Below are positions 48,254 to 56,068 of a stretch of DNA of 64,000 bases, one piece after another (position 1 is the stretch's first letter; every line of letters begins with the position of its first letter). The stretch spans positions 16,074 to 80,073 of the forward strand of contig DASXYP010000047.1 of the NCBI GenBank assembly GCA_036502405.1, in the 5' to 3' direction. The notes beneath the pieces are model-generated. The model saw only the letters and a list, made by a program, of their open reading frames with translations, had not been told where the DNA came from and ran no database searches. Source of the DNA: Chersky-806 sp036502405. GTDB lineage: Bacteria; Actinomycetota; Acidimicrobiia; IMCC26256; JAENVU01. Position numbers and translations under genes: made by a program.

Positions 48254-48742
48254 GTGGACTTCACCCTGACCCAGGATGTTCCGGCGACTGTCGATGCCGT
48301 GGATGCGGCGCTGGTGGACCCTGCCTTCCTGGTGCGCATGAGCGAGCTGCCGAAGCTCGGGTCGGCCGAGGTGGTCGCCGACGAGCGCGATGGTGACGTC
48401 GTCGCGCTCCAGGTGCGCTACCTCTTCCAGGCCGAGCTCTCGGCGGCGGTCACGCGCGTCGTGGACCCGAGCAAGCTCACCTGGGTCGAGGACTCGACCT
48501 GCGACCTCGCCGCGCACCATACGACGTGCGTCATCCGGCCCGACAACTACGCGAACCTGCTCGAGGGCAGCTACGAGGCGACGATCGTGGCCGCGGCGTC
48601 GGGGTGCACGCGGACGGTCACCGGTCGGATCAAGGTGCACGTGCCGTTGCTCGGGGGCAAGGTTGAGAAGGCGATCGTCGGCGGGCTCGCCGAGAACGCT
48701 TCGGCCCAGGTGGCTCTCTTGGCGGACTTCATCAGCTCGTAG
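48254..48742 (+). CDS. DUF2505 family protein
   Basis: The 162-residue protein has the DUF2505 layout, an SRPBCC-related fold: DFTLTQDVPATVDAVDAALVDPAFLVRMSELPKL in pieces at the start, then VEDSTCDLAAHHTTCVIRPDN, an RTVTGRIKVHVPLLGGKVEK turn and a closing amphipathic helix (IVGGLAENASAQVALLADF). The family is actinobacterial and uncharacterised. GTG at 48254 is chosen because TACGTT lies ten bases upstream and family members begin at this point. GTG at 48200 is the longer alternative, adding 18 residues. Confidence 0.82.
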   Translation: MDFTLTQDVPATVDAVDAALVDPAFLVRMSELPKLGSAEVVADERDGDVVALQVRYLFQAELSAAVTRVVDPSKLTWVEDSTCDLAAHHTTCVIRPDNYANLLEGSYEATIVAAASGCTRTVTGRIKVHVPLLGGKVEKAIVGGLAENASAQVALLADFISS

Positions 48743-48780
48743 CTGCCGCGCTTTCCGTCGGATCGTTGGCCGGTCGGGGC

Positions 48781-48867
48781 GGGCATGTGGCCATTCGCTC
48801 AGACAGTGGTCTCTGCGCTCGCTGGCGCTCGCTCCGCGACCACAACTCGCTCGGTGGCCACACGCCC
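48781..48867. repeat. Palindromic intergenic element, copy B
   Basis: GGGCATGTGGCCA (48781-48793) pairs with TGGCCACACGCCC (48855-48867) with one mismatch. GGTC pairs with GACC near the tip. The 20 bases at 48788-48807 match the reverse complement of 4560-4579 at 19 of 20 positions. The 17 bases at 48844-48860 match the reverse complement of 4519-4535 at all 17. The outer and apical helices are different in sequence from copy A, yet pair in both. Like copy A it lies between two convergent genes (DUF2505 and copA). Confidence 0.75.
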
Positions 48868-48938
48868 GTCCCTTCCATGCCCGCGGTCGTTGATACGTCG
48901 GGCGCGGTTGTGTCTTGTGTCGGCACGGTGATCGATCG

Positions 48939-51179
48939 TCAGGGGTGGTGGGGGGTGAAGCGGCGGAGTCTGAGGGAGTTGGTGACGACGAAGACGCTGG
49001 AGAAGCCCATGGCGGCGGCGGCGATGATCGGGTTGAGGAGGCCGAGCGCGGCGAGGGGGATCGCCGCGACGTTGTAGGCGAAGGCCCAGAACAGGTTGCC
49101 GCGGATCGTCGTCAACGTCCGGCGGGAGAGCGCGATGGCGTCCGCCGCGGCGCGCAGGTCGCCCGACACGAGCGTGAGGTCGCTGGCCTCGATCGCGACG
49201 TCGGTCCCGGTCCCGATCGCGATGCCGAGATCGGACTGGGCGAGCGCGGGCGCGTCGTTCACGCCGTCGCCGACCACTGCGACGTCGTGCCCTGCGGCCT
49301 GGAGCTCGCGAACCACGTCGACCTTCTCGCCCGGCAGGACGTCCGCGACCACGCGGTCGACGCCGACCGCGATCGCCACGGCCTCGGCGGTCGCCCGGCG
49401 GTCGCCGGTGACCATCACCGTCTCGATCCCGAGCCCGTGCAGGGCCGCGACCGCGTCCCGCGACGTCGGCTTGATGGTGTCCGCGACCACGAACGCGGCA
49501 CGGACCTGTCCGGCCCACCCGGCGAAGACCGTGGTGCGTCCGACCCGGGCCGCGGCGTCGGCCACCGCGCGCAGTGCGTCGGGGACCGGTTCGTCGGCCG
49601 GGGCCGCCCAGTCGAGCCGGCCCACCCGGACCTCGACGCCGTCGACCACCGCGCCGACACCCCGGCCCGGCTCGTTCGTGAAGTGCGCCGGTGGCGTCGG
49701 TGCCACGCCCCGGGTCCGGAGTCCGTCGGCGACCGCACGCGCGATCGGGTGCTCGGAGGCGTCCTCGGCGGACGCGGCGAGAACGAGCGTGCGTGCTTCG
49801 TCCTCACCCGGCGCGACGGCGACTTCCACCAGCTCCATCCGGCCCGAGGTGATGGTCCCCGTCTTGTCGAGCACCGCGGTGTCGACCCGACGCGTCGCCT
49901 CCAGCACTTCGCCACCCTTGATGACGATGCCGAGCTGGGCGCCGCGCCCCGTGCCGACCATGATCGCGGTCGGCGTCGCCAGCCCGAGCGCGCACGGGCA
50001 GGCGATGATCAGCACCGCGACCGCGGCCGTGAACGCTTCGTTCGCCGAGTGCCCGGTCAGGAGCCAGATCGCGAGCGTGCCGAGCGCGATCGCGATCACG
50101 ACCGGCACGAAGATGCTCGAGATCCGGTCGGCGAGTCGTTGCACCGGCGCCTTCGAGCCCTGGGCCTCGGCGACCAGACGGCCGATCTGCGCGAGAGCGG
50201 TCTCACTGCCGACGTGCGTCGCGCGCACGACCAGCCGACCGGAGGTGTTGATCGTCGCGCCGAAGACGGTGTCGCCCACCCCGACGTCGACCGGCACCGG
50301 TTCACCGGTGAGCATCGAGACGTCGACCGCCGACGCGCCGTCGACGACATTCCCATCCGTCGCGATCTTCTCGCCCGGCCGCACGACGAACCGGTCGCCG
50401 ACCGCGAGCTGCTCGATCGGGACCTCCTCGCCGGTCTCGAGCCGGGCCGACTTCACGCCGAGCTCGAGGAGCGCGTGCATCGCGTCGCCCGAGCGGCGTC
50501 GCGCCCGGGCCTCGAAGTACTTCCCGAGCAGCAGCAGGGTGATGATCGCGGCCGCGGTCTCGAAGTAGACGTGCGCATCGTTGTCACCACTCATGGCCGA
50601 CGACGCCGCATCCAGGAACACGAGGGCGACCACGGACCAGAGCCACGCCGCGGTGGTGCCGAGCGACACGAGCGTGTCCATCGTGACCGCGCCGTGGCGC
50701 AGGTTCACGAGCGTCGCCCGGTGGAACTGCCACCCGGCCCAGAAGATGACGGGGGTGGAGAGCACGAGGGCGATCCACTGCCAGCCGTCGACCATCAACG
50801 CCGGCACCATCGAGACGAGGAGCACCGGCACGGTGAGGACCGCCGCGACGATCAGCCGCGCCAGGACGGTCCGCTCGTCCCCGTGGTCGTGCCCGTGCGC
50901 ACTGCCGGGCTCGGGCACCGAGTAGCCGAGGTCCGCGACCTTCGCCTTGAAGTGGTCGGGTCCCGTGACCGATTCGTCGTAGAGGACGGTCGCGGTCTCC
51001 GTGGCCAGGTTGACCCGGCATTCGCGAACACCGTCCAGCCCTCCGAGTGCGTGCTCGACCCGGCCCACGCAGGATGCGCAGGTCATGCCGGCCACCGGGA
51101 GATCGATGCGACGTGTCTCCTCGGGCGCGGGCGCCTGCCGGTCGGTCGATTCGGCGCCTGCGTGCGTTCGGGTCGTCAT
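48939..51179 (-). CDS. copA: Copper-exporting P-type ATPase
   Basis: Pumps Cu(I) out of the cell with ATP. The 746 residues have an N-terminal heavy-metal domain (GMTCASC about residues 31-37), an HGHDHGD His-rich linker, then eight membrane segments. The P1B motif IACPCALGLATPTA is near residue 395, the phosphorylated Asp is in DKTGTITSGR near 437, and SEHPIARAV and GDGVNDAPAL follow. CPC with the C-terminal NXSSVFVVTNSLRLRR (YN...M/S..S pattern) indicates the Cu(I) group P1B-1. It is divergent from csoR with an operator-type region between. SD upstream of ATG 51179 is GAGGAG. Confidence 0.94.
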   Translation of the reverse strand: MTTRTHAGAESTDRQAPAPEETRRIDLPVAGMTCASCVGRVEHALGGLDGVRECRVNLATETATVLYDESVTGPDHFKAKVADLGYSVPEPGSAHGHDHGDERTVLARLIVAAVLTVPVLLVSMVPALMVDGWQWIALVLSTPVIFWAGWQFHRATLVNLRHGAVTMDTLVSLGTTAAWLWSVVALVFLDAASSAMSGDNDAHVYFETAAAIITLLLLGKYFEARARRRSGDAMHALLELGVKSARLETGEEVPIEQLAVGDRFVVRPGEKIATDGNVVDGASAVDVSMLTGEPVPVDVGVGDTVFGATINTSGRLVVRATHVGSETALAQIGRLVAEAQGSKAPVQRLADRISSIFVPVVIAIALGTLAIWLLTGHSANEAFTAAVAVLIIACPCALGLATPTAIMVGTGRGAQLGIVIKGGEVLEATRRVDTAVLDKTGTITSGRMELVEVAVAPGEDEARTLVLAASAEDASEHPIARAVADGLRTRGVAPTPPAHFTNEPGRGVGAVVDGVEVRVGRLDWAAPADEPVPDALRAVADAAARVGRTTVFAGWAGQVRAAFVVADTIKPTSRDAVAALHGLGIETVMVTGDRRATAEAVAIAVGVDRVVADVLPGEKVDVVRELQAAGHDVAVVGDGVNDAPALAQSDLGIAIGTGTDVAIEASDLTLVSGDLRAAADAIALSRRTLTTIRGNLFWAFAYNVAAIPLAALGLLNPIIAAAAMGFSSVFVVTNSLRLRRFTPHHP

Positions 51180-51204
51180 CGCTTGCTCCTCGGCTCCCTG
51201 CTCG

Positions 51205-51235
51205 GTAGCATACCCCCCTACCCTATCTACGACAA
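51205..51235. promoter_or_regulatory. copA promoter with CsoR-type operator
   Basis: On the minus strand TTGTCG (51230-51235) and TATGCT (51207-51212) are separated by exactly 17 bases. The spacer is a G-run, reading ATACCCCCCTA on the plus strand (51210-51220). GGTAG (51205-51209) and CTACC (51218-51222) form an inverted repeat inside it. Such G-tract sites are the known type for CsoR proteins, so copper-dependent derepression of copA is the likely control. Confidence 0.65.
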
Positions 51236-51250
51236 CTGCGGAGCATTCCC

Positions 51251-51532
51251 GTGCGCGGCTACTCGATGCACAAGGACGACTACCGACGGCGCCTGGCCCG
51301 GATCGAAGGTCAGGTGCGCGGGTTGGCCCGCATGATCGACGAGGACCAGTACTGCATCGACGTGCTGACCCAGATCGCGTCGGTGACGCGGGCGCTGCAG
51401 GGGGTCGGGCTCGGGCTGCTCGACGAGCACCTCGGCCACTGCGTGCGGGAGGCGACCGAGCGCGACCCGGACGAGGGCGACGCGAAGATCACCGAGGCGA
51501 TGGCCGCGGTCGAGCGCCTGCTCCGAGCCTGA
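51251..51532 (+). CDS. csoR: Copper-sensing repressor CsoR
   Basis: All-helical repressor that leaves DNA on binding Cu(I). The 93-residue protein has YRRRLARIEGQVRGLARMI and the copper ligands Cys35, His60 and Cys64, with spacing Cys-x24-His-x3-Cys as in Mycobacterium tuberculosis CsoR. GTG at 51251 is preferred over ATG 51266 because GGAG lies seven bases before it. It is divergent from copA. Nickel- or formaldehyde-sensing relatives have other ligand sets. Confidence 0.92.
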   Translation: MRGYSMHKDDYRRRLARIEGQVRGLARMIDEDQYCIDVLTQIASVTRALQGVGLGLLDEHLGHCVREATERDPDEGDAKITEAMAAVERLLRA

Positions 51533-51673
51533 GGGGCTGGTGGTGCGTCTGGTGATCGACGGGGTGGGCACGGCGAGGTGGGCGGTGCTCGCCAGGACGC
51601 AGGACGAAGGCGCCGTGGGCTTCTGCGTCGAGGACGAGGACGCCACGAGCGCCGTCACCGACCGGCCTGACCC

Positions 51674-51690
51674 CCGGCAGTGATTGCCGG
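51674..51690. terminator. Small palindrome between convergent genes
   Basis: CCGGCA (51674-51679) pairs with TGCCGG (51685-51690) around GTGAT. The same segment GCAGTGATTGCCGGACG occurs as a reverse complement just after metY (near 20741-20757). The region between the csoR stop and the DUF4190 stop (51533-51698) has no other supported feature. Confidence 0.4.
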
Positions 51691-51698
51691 ACGTACCA

Positions 51699-52076
51699 CT
51701 AGGCGACGAGCGAGCGCACCATCGAGCTCGACGACGAGTCGTTCGCCACGAGCGCGATCGCGGCGCCGATCATGATCAGGGTGAACAGCACGATGTGGAT
51801 CCAGGCGATGATCTGGGCCGCGCGCACGAGGCCGGTGCCGCTGAGCCGACCCCCGGACGCATCGATCTTGTTGCCCGCGACGTGCGCGAGGACGAGTGCG
51901 ACCACCGCCGCGACGATCGGGCAGAGCACCCAGGACACGATCGACAGCACGAGCGCGGCCACCGCGGTCCCGTCCGTGCGAGGCGCAACGTAGGCCCCGG
52001 CGCCGGGCGCGGCCGGGGGTCCCCAGCCCGGGGCCGGCTGCGGGGGCGGAGGCGGAGGAGGCGGGGCGTAGGACAT
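51699..52076 (-). CDS. DUF4190 membrane protein, copy 1
   Basis: The 125-residue protein has a Pro-rich N-terminus (eight prolines at residues 5-12) and a DUF4190-like membrane domain: TAVAALVLSIVSWVLCPIVA, VVALVLAHVAGNKIDASGGRL and a third segment IIAWIHIVLFTLIMIGAAIALV. Function is unknown. It follows its paralogue at 52086 with nine bases between, so they form an operon. Both share the membrane-loop pattern of small residues and a charged GG(R)L turn. Confidence 0.78.
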   Translation of the reverse strand: MSYAPPPPPPPPQPAPGWGPPAAPGAGAYVAPRTDGTAVAALVLSIVSWVLCPIVAAVVALVLAHVAGNKIDASGGRLSGTGLVRAAQIIAWIHIVLFTLIMIGAAIALVANDSSSSSMVRSLVA

Positions 52077-52085
52077 CGTCGACTC

Positions 52086-52547
52086 CTAATTCATCGCGAC
52101 GTAGGCGGCGATGAAGATGAGGTTCAGCGCGATCGCGACGACCGCGATCACCCGGGCCGCGGTGACCATCCCGGTGCCGGTCAGCCGGCCGCCCGATTCC
52201 GCGATCTTGCGCTGGGCCTGGCTCGCGAGGACCAGCGCGACGATCCCGGCAAAGACCCCACAGACGAAGACGCCGACGATCGCGACGACCAGCGCCGCTA
52301 CCGCGAGGCCCTCGGAGCGCGGGCCGTCGAAGCCGTACCCGGGCGCGGCGTACCCCGGTGCGCCGTACCCCGGCGCACCGTAGGCAGGCGGTGACGGGGG
52401 CGGGGGCGCGTACCCCGGTGACGTCGCCGGAGGTGGCGCGTACCCGGGCGGAGGAGGCGGGGGCGGTGGCGTCGCGGCCGGCGGCGTCGCGGCCGGCGGC
52501 GTCGCGGCCGGCGGTTCCGGCGGCTGCGCCGGGACGTCGTCGTCCAT
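52086..52547 (-). CDS. DUF4190 membrane protein, copy 2, with repetitive Pro-rich N-terminus
   Basis: The 153-residue protein has a long N-terminal region of about 75 residues made of PPAAT repeats and PGYGAPGY repeats. The same membrane core as its neighbour follows: LAVAALVVAIVGVFVCGVFA, IVALVLASQAQRKIAESGGRL and a third segment VIAVVAIALNLIFIAAYV. The two genes look like a tandem duplication with a diverged N-terminus. Function is unknown. Confidence 0.78.
   Translation of the reverse strand: MDDDVPAQPPEPPAATPPAATPPAATPPPPPPPPGYAPPPATSPGYAPPPPSPPAYGAPGYGAPGYAAPGYGFDGPRSEGLAVAALVVAIVGVFVCGVFAGIVALVLASQAQRKIAESGGRLTGTGMVTAARVIAVVAIALNLIFIAAYVAMN
52471..52515. repeat. Three tandem 15-bp repeats in the DUF4190 gene
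   Basis: GTCGCGGCCGGCGGC starts at 52471, 52486 and 52501 (last copy 14 of 15). In the gene it codes for the repeated PPAAT units. In-frame repeat number could vary without breaking the gene. Confidence 0.85.
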
Positions 52548-52624
52548 CGCGCCAATGTAGGCCGGTGAGCCGCCGCGCCCGCGCTCTCTTCGCCCCTTGC
52601 GCGGCCTCGTGACAGACTCGTCGG

Positions 52625-53743
52625 ATGCCGCCCGAGAAGCTCTCCTGGAAGCACCTCTACGACGAGGTGGTCACGTCTGGGCTGTGCACGGGATGCGCCG
52701 GTTGCGTCATCGCGTGCCCGCACGACGTCCTGTCGTACAAGGACACCGAGGGCACCTACAAGCCGTTCCAGATCGAGGACTACGGCGGGCCCGGGGACTG
52801 CTCCCACGGCGACAAGAACTGCACGTCCTGCACCCGCGCGTGCCCGAGGTTCCGGGCCTGGGAGCCCGACGTGGACGAGTTCCTCTTCGGCCGCGTCCGC
52901 GAGCCCGACGAGCTCTCGGGGATCTACAAGGACATCGTGCTCGCCAAGGCCTCGGACCCGGTGCTGCACGAGGTCGGCCAGGACGGCGGGCTCGTCTCCG
53001 CGATCCTCCTGTACTGCCTCGAGCAGAACATCATCGACGCCGCCCTGGTCTCGTACCTCGAGGGCGACGGTTCGACGTGGAAGGCGATCCCCGGTGTCGC
53101 CCGGACCAAGGAGGACATCATCGCCTCGGCCGGCAGCCGCTACACGTACTCCGCGAACCCGATGGCGTACGCCGAAGCCGTCGAGGCGGGCGCCGAGCGC
53201 ATCGCGCTGGTGGGCATGAGCTGCCAGAGCTCGATGCCGCCGGTGATGAAGCAGCGCAAGGCCGGCAAGGTCGCCCGGCGTCTCTCGCTGAACATCGGCC
53301 TGCTGTGCTCGAAGACCTTCGACGACGCGATCTTCGAGGAGCTGTTCGAGGCGAAGTACGGGCTCCACAAGGCCGACATCAAGAAGATGAACATCAAGGG
53401 CGTGTTCCAGATCTGGATGCACAACGGCGACTACCACGAGGTGCCGCTGAAGGAGTGCCACGCGTGGACCCGGGAAGGCTGCAAGTCCTGCCCGGACTTC
53501 GCGGCCGAGCACGCCGACATCTCCACCGGCGGCATCGGCAAGTTCAACGACTGGACGCTGACGATCGTCCGCACCGACCTCGGCCGCGAGATCATGGCCG
53601 GGCTCCAGTCGGAGGGGTGGATCGACGTCCGGCCGGGCGACGACGACCCTGACGCGATCGAGCTGATGCACAAGCTCTCGAAGCGCTCGCGCAAGCGCTG
53701 GCCCGAGTTCGCCATCCCCGAGCCCCGGCTGATCGGCACCTGA
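52625..53743 (+). CDS. FrhB-type coenzyme F420/iron-sulfur oxidoreductase
   Basis: The 372-residue protein belongs to the F420-hydrogenase beta-subunit family (FrhB/FpoF). An N-terminal ferredoxin-like part has CTGCAGCVIACP and, further on, CTSCTRACPRF, enough for two 4Fe-4S clusters. The C-terminal part has GQDGGLVSAILLYCLEQ (family signature) and two more Cys in EGCKSCPDF. Relatives transfer electrons between F420 or ferredoxin and a partner enzyme. No hydrogenase large or small subunit, nor other partner, is nearby. A bacterioferritin follows in the same direction. Its electron partner is unknown. Confidence 0.83.
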   Translation: MPPEKLSWKHLYDEVVTSGLCTGCAGCVIACPHDVLSYKDTEGTYKPFQIEDYGGPGDCSHGDKNCTSCTRACPRFRAWEPDVDEFLFGRVREPDELSGIYKDIVLAKASDPVLHEVGQDGGLVSAILLYCLEQNIIDAALVSYLEGDGSTWKAIPGVARTKEDIIASAGSRYTYSANPMAYAEAVEAGAERIALVGMSCQSSMPPVMKQRKAGKVARRLSLNIGLLCSKTFDDAIFEELFEAKYGLHKADIKKMNIKGVFQIWMHNGDYHEVPLKECHAWTREGCKSCPDFAAEHADISTGGIGKFNDWTLTIVRTDLGREIMAGLQSEGWIDVRPGDDDPDAIELMHKLSKRSRKRWPEFAIPEPRLIGT

Positions 53744-53776
53744 GGGACATCGCCCGCCCGACAGAAGAGGTCCCTG

Positions 53777-54244
53777 ATGCAACCGAACGCCAACGTGCTG
53801 AAGGCCCTGGAGGACGTGCTCCAGGCAGAGATCGCGGCGATCAACAGCTACTTCATCCACGCCAAGCTGCTCGGCAACTGGGGCTACACGAAGCTCTCGA
53901 CCAAGGCCTACGACGAGTCGATGGACGAGATGCGCCACACCGAGCAGCTCGTGGACCGGATCGTCTACTTCGACGCCATCCCCAACCTGAACAAGATCGG
54001 CCGGGTCCGGGTGGGAAAGACCGTCCGCGAGCAGTTCGAGCTCGCGCTGGAGCTCGAGACCGCGCAGGTCGCCCGGATCAACGCCGCCATCGTGACCTGC
54101 AACGGTGCGAAGGACGACGGGACCCGTCTGGTGCTGGAGCCGATGGTCACTGCGGGGGAAGCCTCGATCGACTGGCTCGAGACCCAGCTCGCCGCGCTCG
54201 ACGCGCTCGGCGACAGCGCGTACCTGGCGCAGCAGCTCGACTGA
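53777..54244 (+). CDS. bfr: Bacterioferritin lacking two ferroxidase ligands
   Basis: The 155-residue protein has the bacterioferritin four-helix layout and the heme ligand Met52 in ESMDEMRH. Ferroxidase ligands Glu18, Glu51, His54 and Glu94 are present at the E. coli positions. The other two are changed: position 127 is Gly and position 130 is Ser (AGEASIDWLE where E. coli has DEEGHIDWLE). A full dinuclear site cannot form in the standard way. It may be a partner subunit in a mixed cage or a site with altered chemistry. Heme binding looks intact. A GAGG ribosome-binding site lies before ATG 53777. Confidence 0.9.
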   Translation: MQPNANVLKALEDVLQAEIAAINSYFIHAKLLGNWGYTKLSTKAYDESMDEMRHTEQLVDRIVYFDAIPNLNKIGRVRVGKTVREQFELALELETAQVARINAAIVTCNGAKDDGTRLVLEPMVTAGEASIDWLETQLAALDALGDSAYLAQQLD

Positions 54245-54375
54245 GCTGCCGCCCTTCGATCGGGCCGCCCCGTCGACCCCACGCCGATCGACACGCGATA
54301 CCGGTGGGCAGAACCCCCGAATTGGTGCGCGTGAGCGCGTAACCTCCTCGCATCCCCCGGAGGTCGAACCCACCG

Positions 54376-56061
54376 ATGCCTGACGCCCTTTCCACCCTCG
54401 TCCCGCGCCTCGAGGCCGCCGCGCAGCGCAAGCGCGCGATCACCTTCGTCACCGGCGACACGGACAGCGCCGCCTACAGCACCGAGCCGGTCGAGTGGGC
54501 CCGGATCCATGACGACGCCCGGGCCATGGCCGCCGAGCTCCAGGCCCGCGGGGTCGAGCCCGGCCACTCGGTGTCGGTCATCGGACCGACCTCCCGGGAC
54601 CTCGTCACGGCCATCCAGGCGGTCTGGCTCGCCGGCGGCTGCCTGGTGATGCTCCCGCTGCCGATGCGGATGGGCTCGATCGAGGAGTTCGTCGAGCAGA
54701 CCCGGGCCCGGATCTCGAATGCCGAGAGCCGGATCGTGATCGCCGACGGGCAGCTGCTCGCGTTCATGACGCCCGAGCCGACCGACCCGCCGATGATCAC
54801 GCTCGACGAGCTCCGCGCCGCCGTCGCGACGCGTGGGAGCGACGCCTACCTCCGGGTCCCCGACGATCCGAACGCACTCGCGATCCTGCAGTTCACCAGC
54901 GGGAGCACCGCGGATCCCAAGGGCGTCATGCTGCCGCAACGGTGCGTGACCGCGAACATCGACGCGATCGACGAGGCGCTGGTCATCGACTACGACCTCG
55001 ACCGCGCCGCGTCGTGGCTGCCGCTCTACCACGACATGGGGCTCATCGGCATGCTGACCATCCCGATGACCACCGGCACGGACCTCGTGCTCGCCGGCCC
55101 GCAGGACTTCCTCGCCGCGCCGGCTCGCTGGGCCCAGTGGATCTCGGACTTCCACTGCAGCATCACCGCCGGGCCGAACTTCTCGTACGCGCTCTCCGCC
55201 CGGGCCATGCGCCGCGGCGGCGACCTGGATCTGAGCCAATGGCGCGTCGCGCTCAACGGCGCGGAGCCCATCGAGCCGAGCGCGGTCGAGGACTGGCTGG
55301 CGGCCGGCGCACGGCACGGCCTCCGCGTGGGTACCGCGTTCTGCGCCTACGGCATGGCCGAGTCCACGGTGGGCATCACCTTCCCGGAGCCGGGCAAGGG
55401 CATGTTCGTCGACGCGGTCGACGCCCGGGTCCTCGAGACCGACCGCTACGCGGCGCCGCTCGACCACTCCGCGCCCGGCGCCCGCCGCCTCCCCTGCCTG
55501 GGCCGGGCGATACGCGGCCTGGAGCTGCGCGTGGTCGACCCCGAGACCGGCGTCCCGCTTCGCGACCGCGAGGCAGGCGAGCTCGAGGTGCGCGGCACCT
55601 CGGTCACGCCGGGCTACTTCCGCAACGAGCGCGCGACCGCCGAGGTGTTCCACGACGACTGGCTGCGCACGGGCGACCTCGGGTACCTGTTCGACGGCGA
55701 GCTGGTGATCTGTGGCCGGCTCAAGGACGTGATCATCGTCGGCGGCCGCAACGTGTTCCCCGAGGACATCGAGCGCGCCGCGGCCGGCGTCGAGGGAGTG
55801 CGCGCGGGCAACGTCATCGCGTTCGGCAGCCCCGGGAGACGCGGCCGCGAGTCCGTCGTGGTCGTGGCCGAGACCCGTGCGGACGACGCCACCACCGTGC
55901 GCGACGCAGTTGCCGCGTCCGTGACCGACGCGGTCGGGGTCGCCGCGGAGGTCGTGCTCGTCCGTCCGGGGTCGCTGCCCAAGACGTCCTCGGGCAAGCT
56001 CCAACGTTCCCTCTGCAAGACGCGCTACCTCGACGACATCCTCGAACCGGTCGCGCAGTAG
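54376..56061 (+). CDS. Fatty-acyl-AMP ligase-like adenylating enzyme
   Basis: The 561-residue protein has the adenylate-forming motifs LQFTSGSTADPKGVML near residue 173, LPLYHDMGLIGML (typical of the FAAL branch), AYGMAESTVGITFPEPG, and TGDLGYLFDGELVICGRLKD. The lysine near the C-terminus is in PKTSSGKLQRSL. FAALs activate fatty acids for direct transfer to carrier proteins instead of CoA. No polyketide synthase or carrier gene is adjacent. A standard acyl-CoA ligase is a possible alternative. ATG at 54376 is preferred from spacing to the domain start. Confidence 0.83.
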   Translation: MPDALSTLVPRLEAAAQRKRAITFVTGDTDSAAYSTEPVEWARIHDDARAMAAELQARGVEPGHSVSVIGPTSRDLVTAIQAVWLAGGCLVMLPLPMRMGSIEEFVEQTRARISNAESRIVIADGQLLAFMTPEPTDPPMITLDELRAAVATRGSDAYLRVPDDPNALAILQFTSGSTADPKGVMLPQRCVTANIDAIDEALVIDYDLDRAASWLPLYHDMGLIGMLTIPMTTGTDLVLAGPQDFLAAPARWAQWISDFHCSITAGPNFSYALSARAMRRGGDLDLSQWRVALNGAEPIEPSAVEDWLAAGARHGLRVGTAFCAYGMAESTVGITFPEPGKGMFVDAVDARVLETDRYAAPLDHSAPGARRLPCLGRAIRGLELRVVDPETGVPLRDREAGELEVRGTSVTPGYFRNERATAEVFHDDWLRTGDLGYLFDGELVICGRLKDVIIVGGRNVFPEDIERAAAGVEGVRAGNVIAFGSPGRRGRESVVVVAETRADDATTVRDAVAASVTDAVGVAAEVVLVRPGSLPKTSSGKLQRSLCKTRYLDDILEPVAQ

Positions 56062-56068
56062 CACGCGC

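Noticed and set aside
48915..51335. 806-codon frame opposite copA
   Set aside because: Low-complexity Arg/Asp sequence and complete overlap with a clear P-type ATPase.
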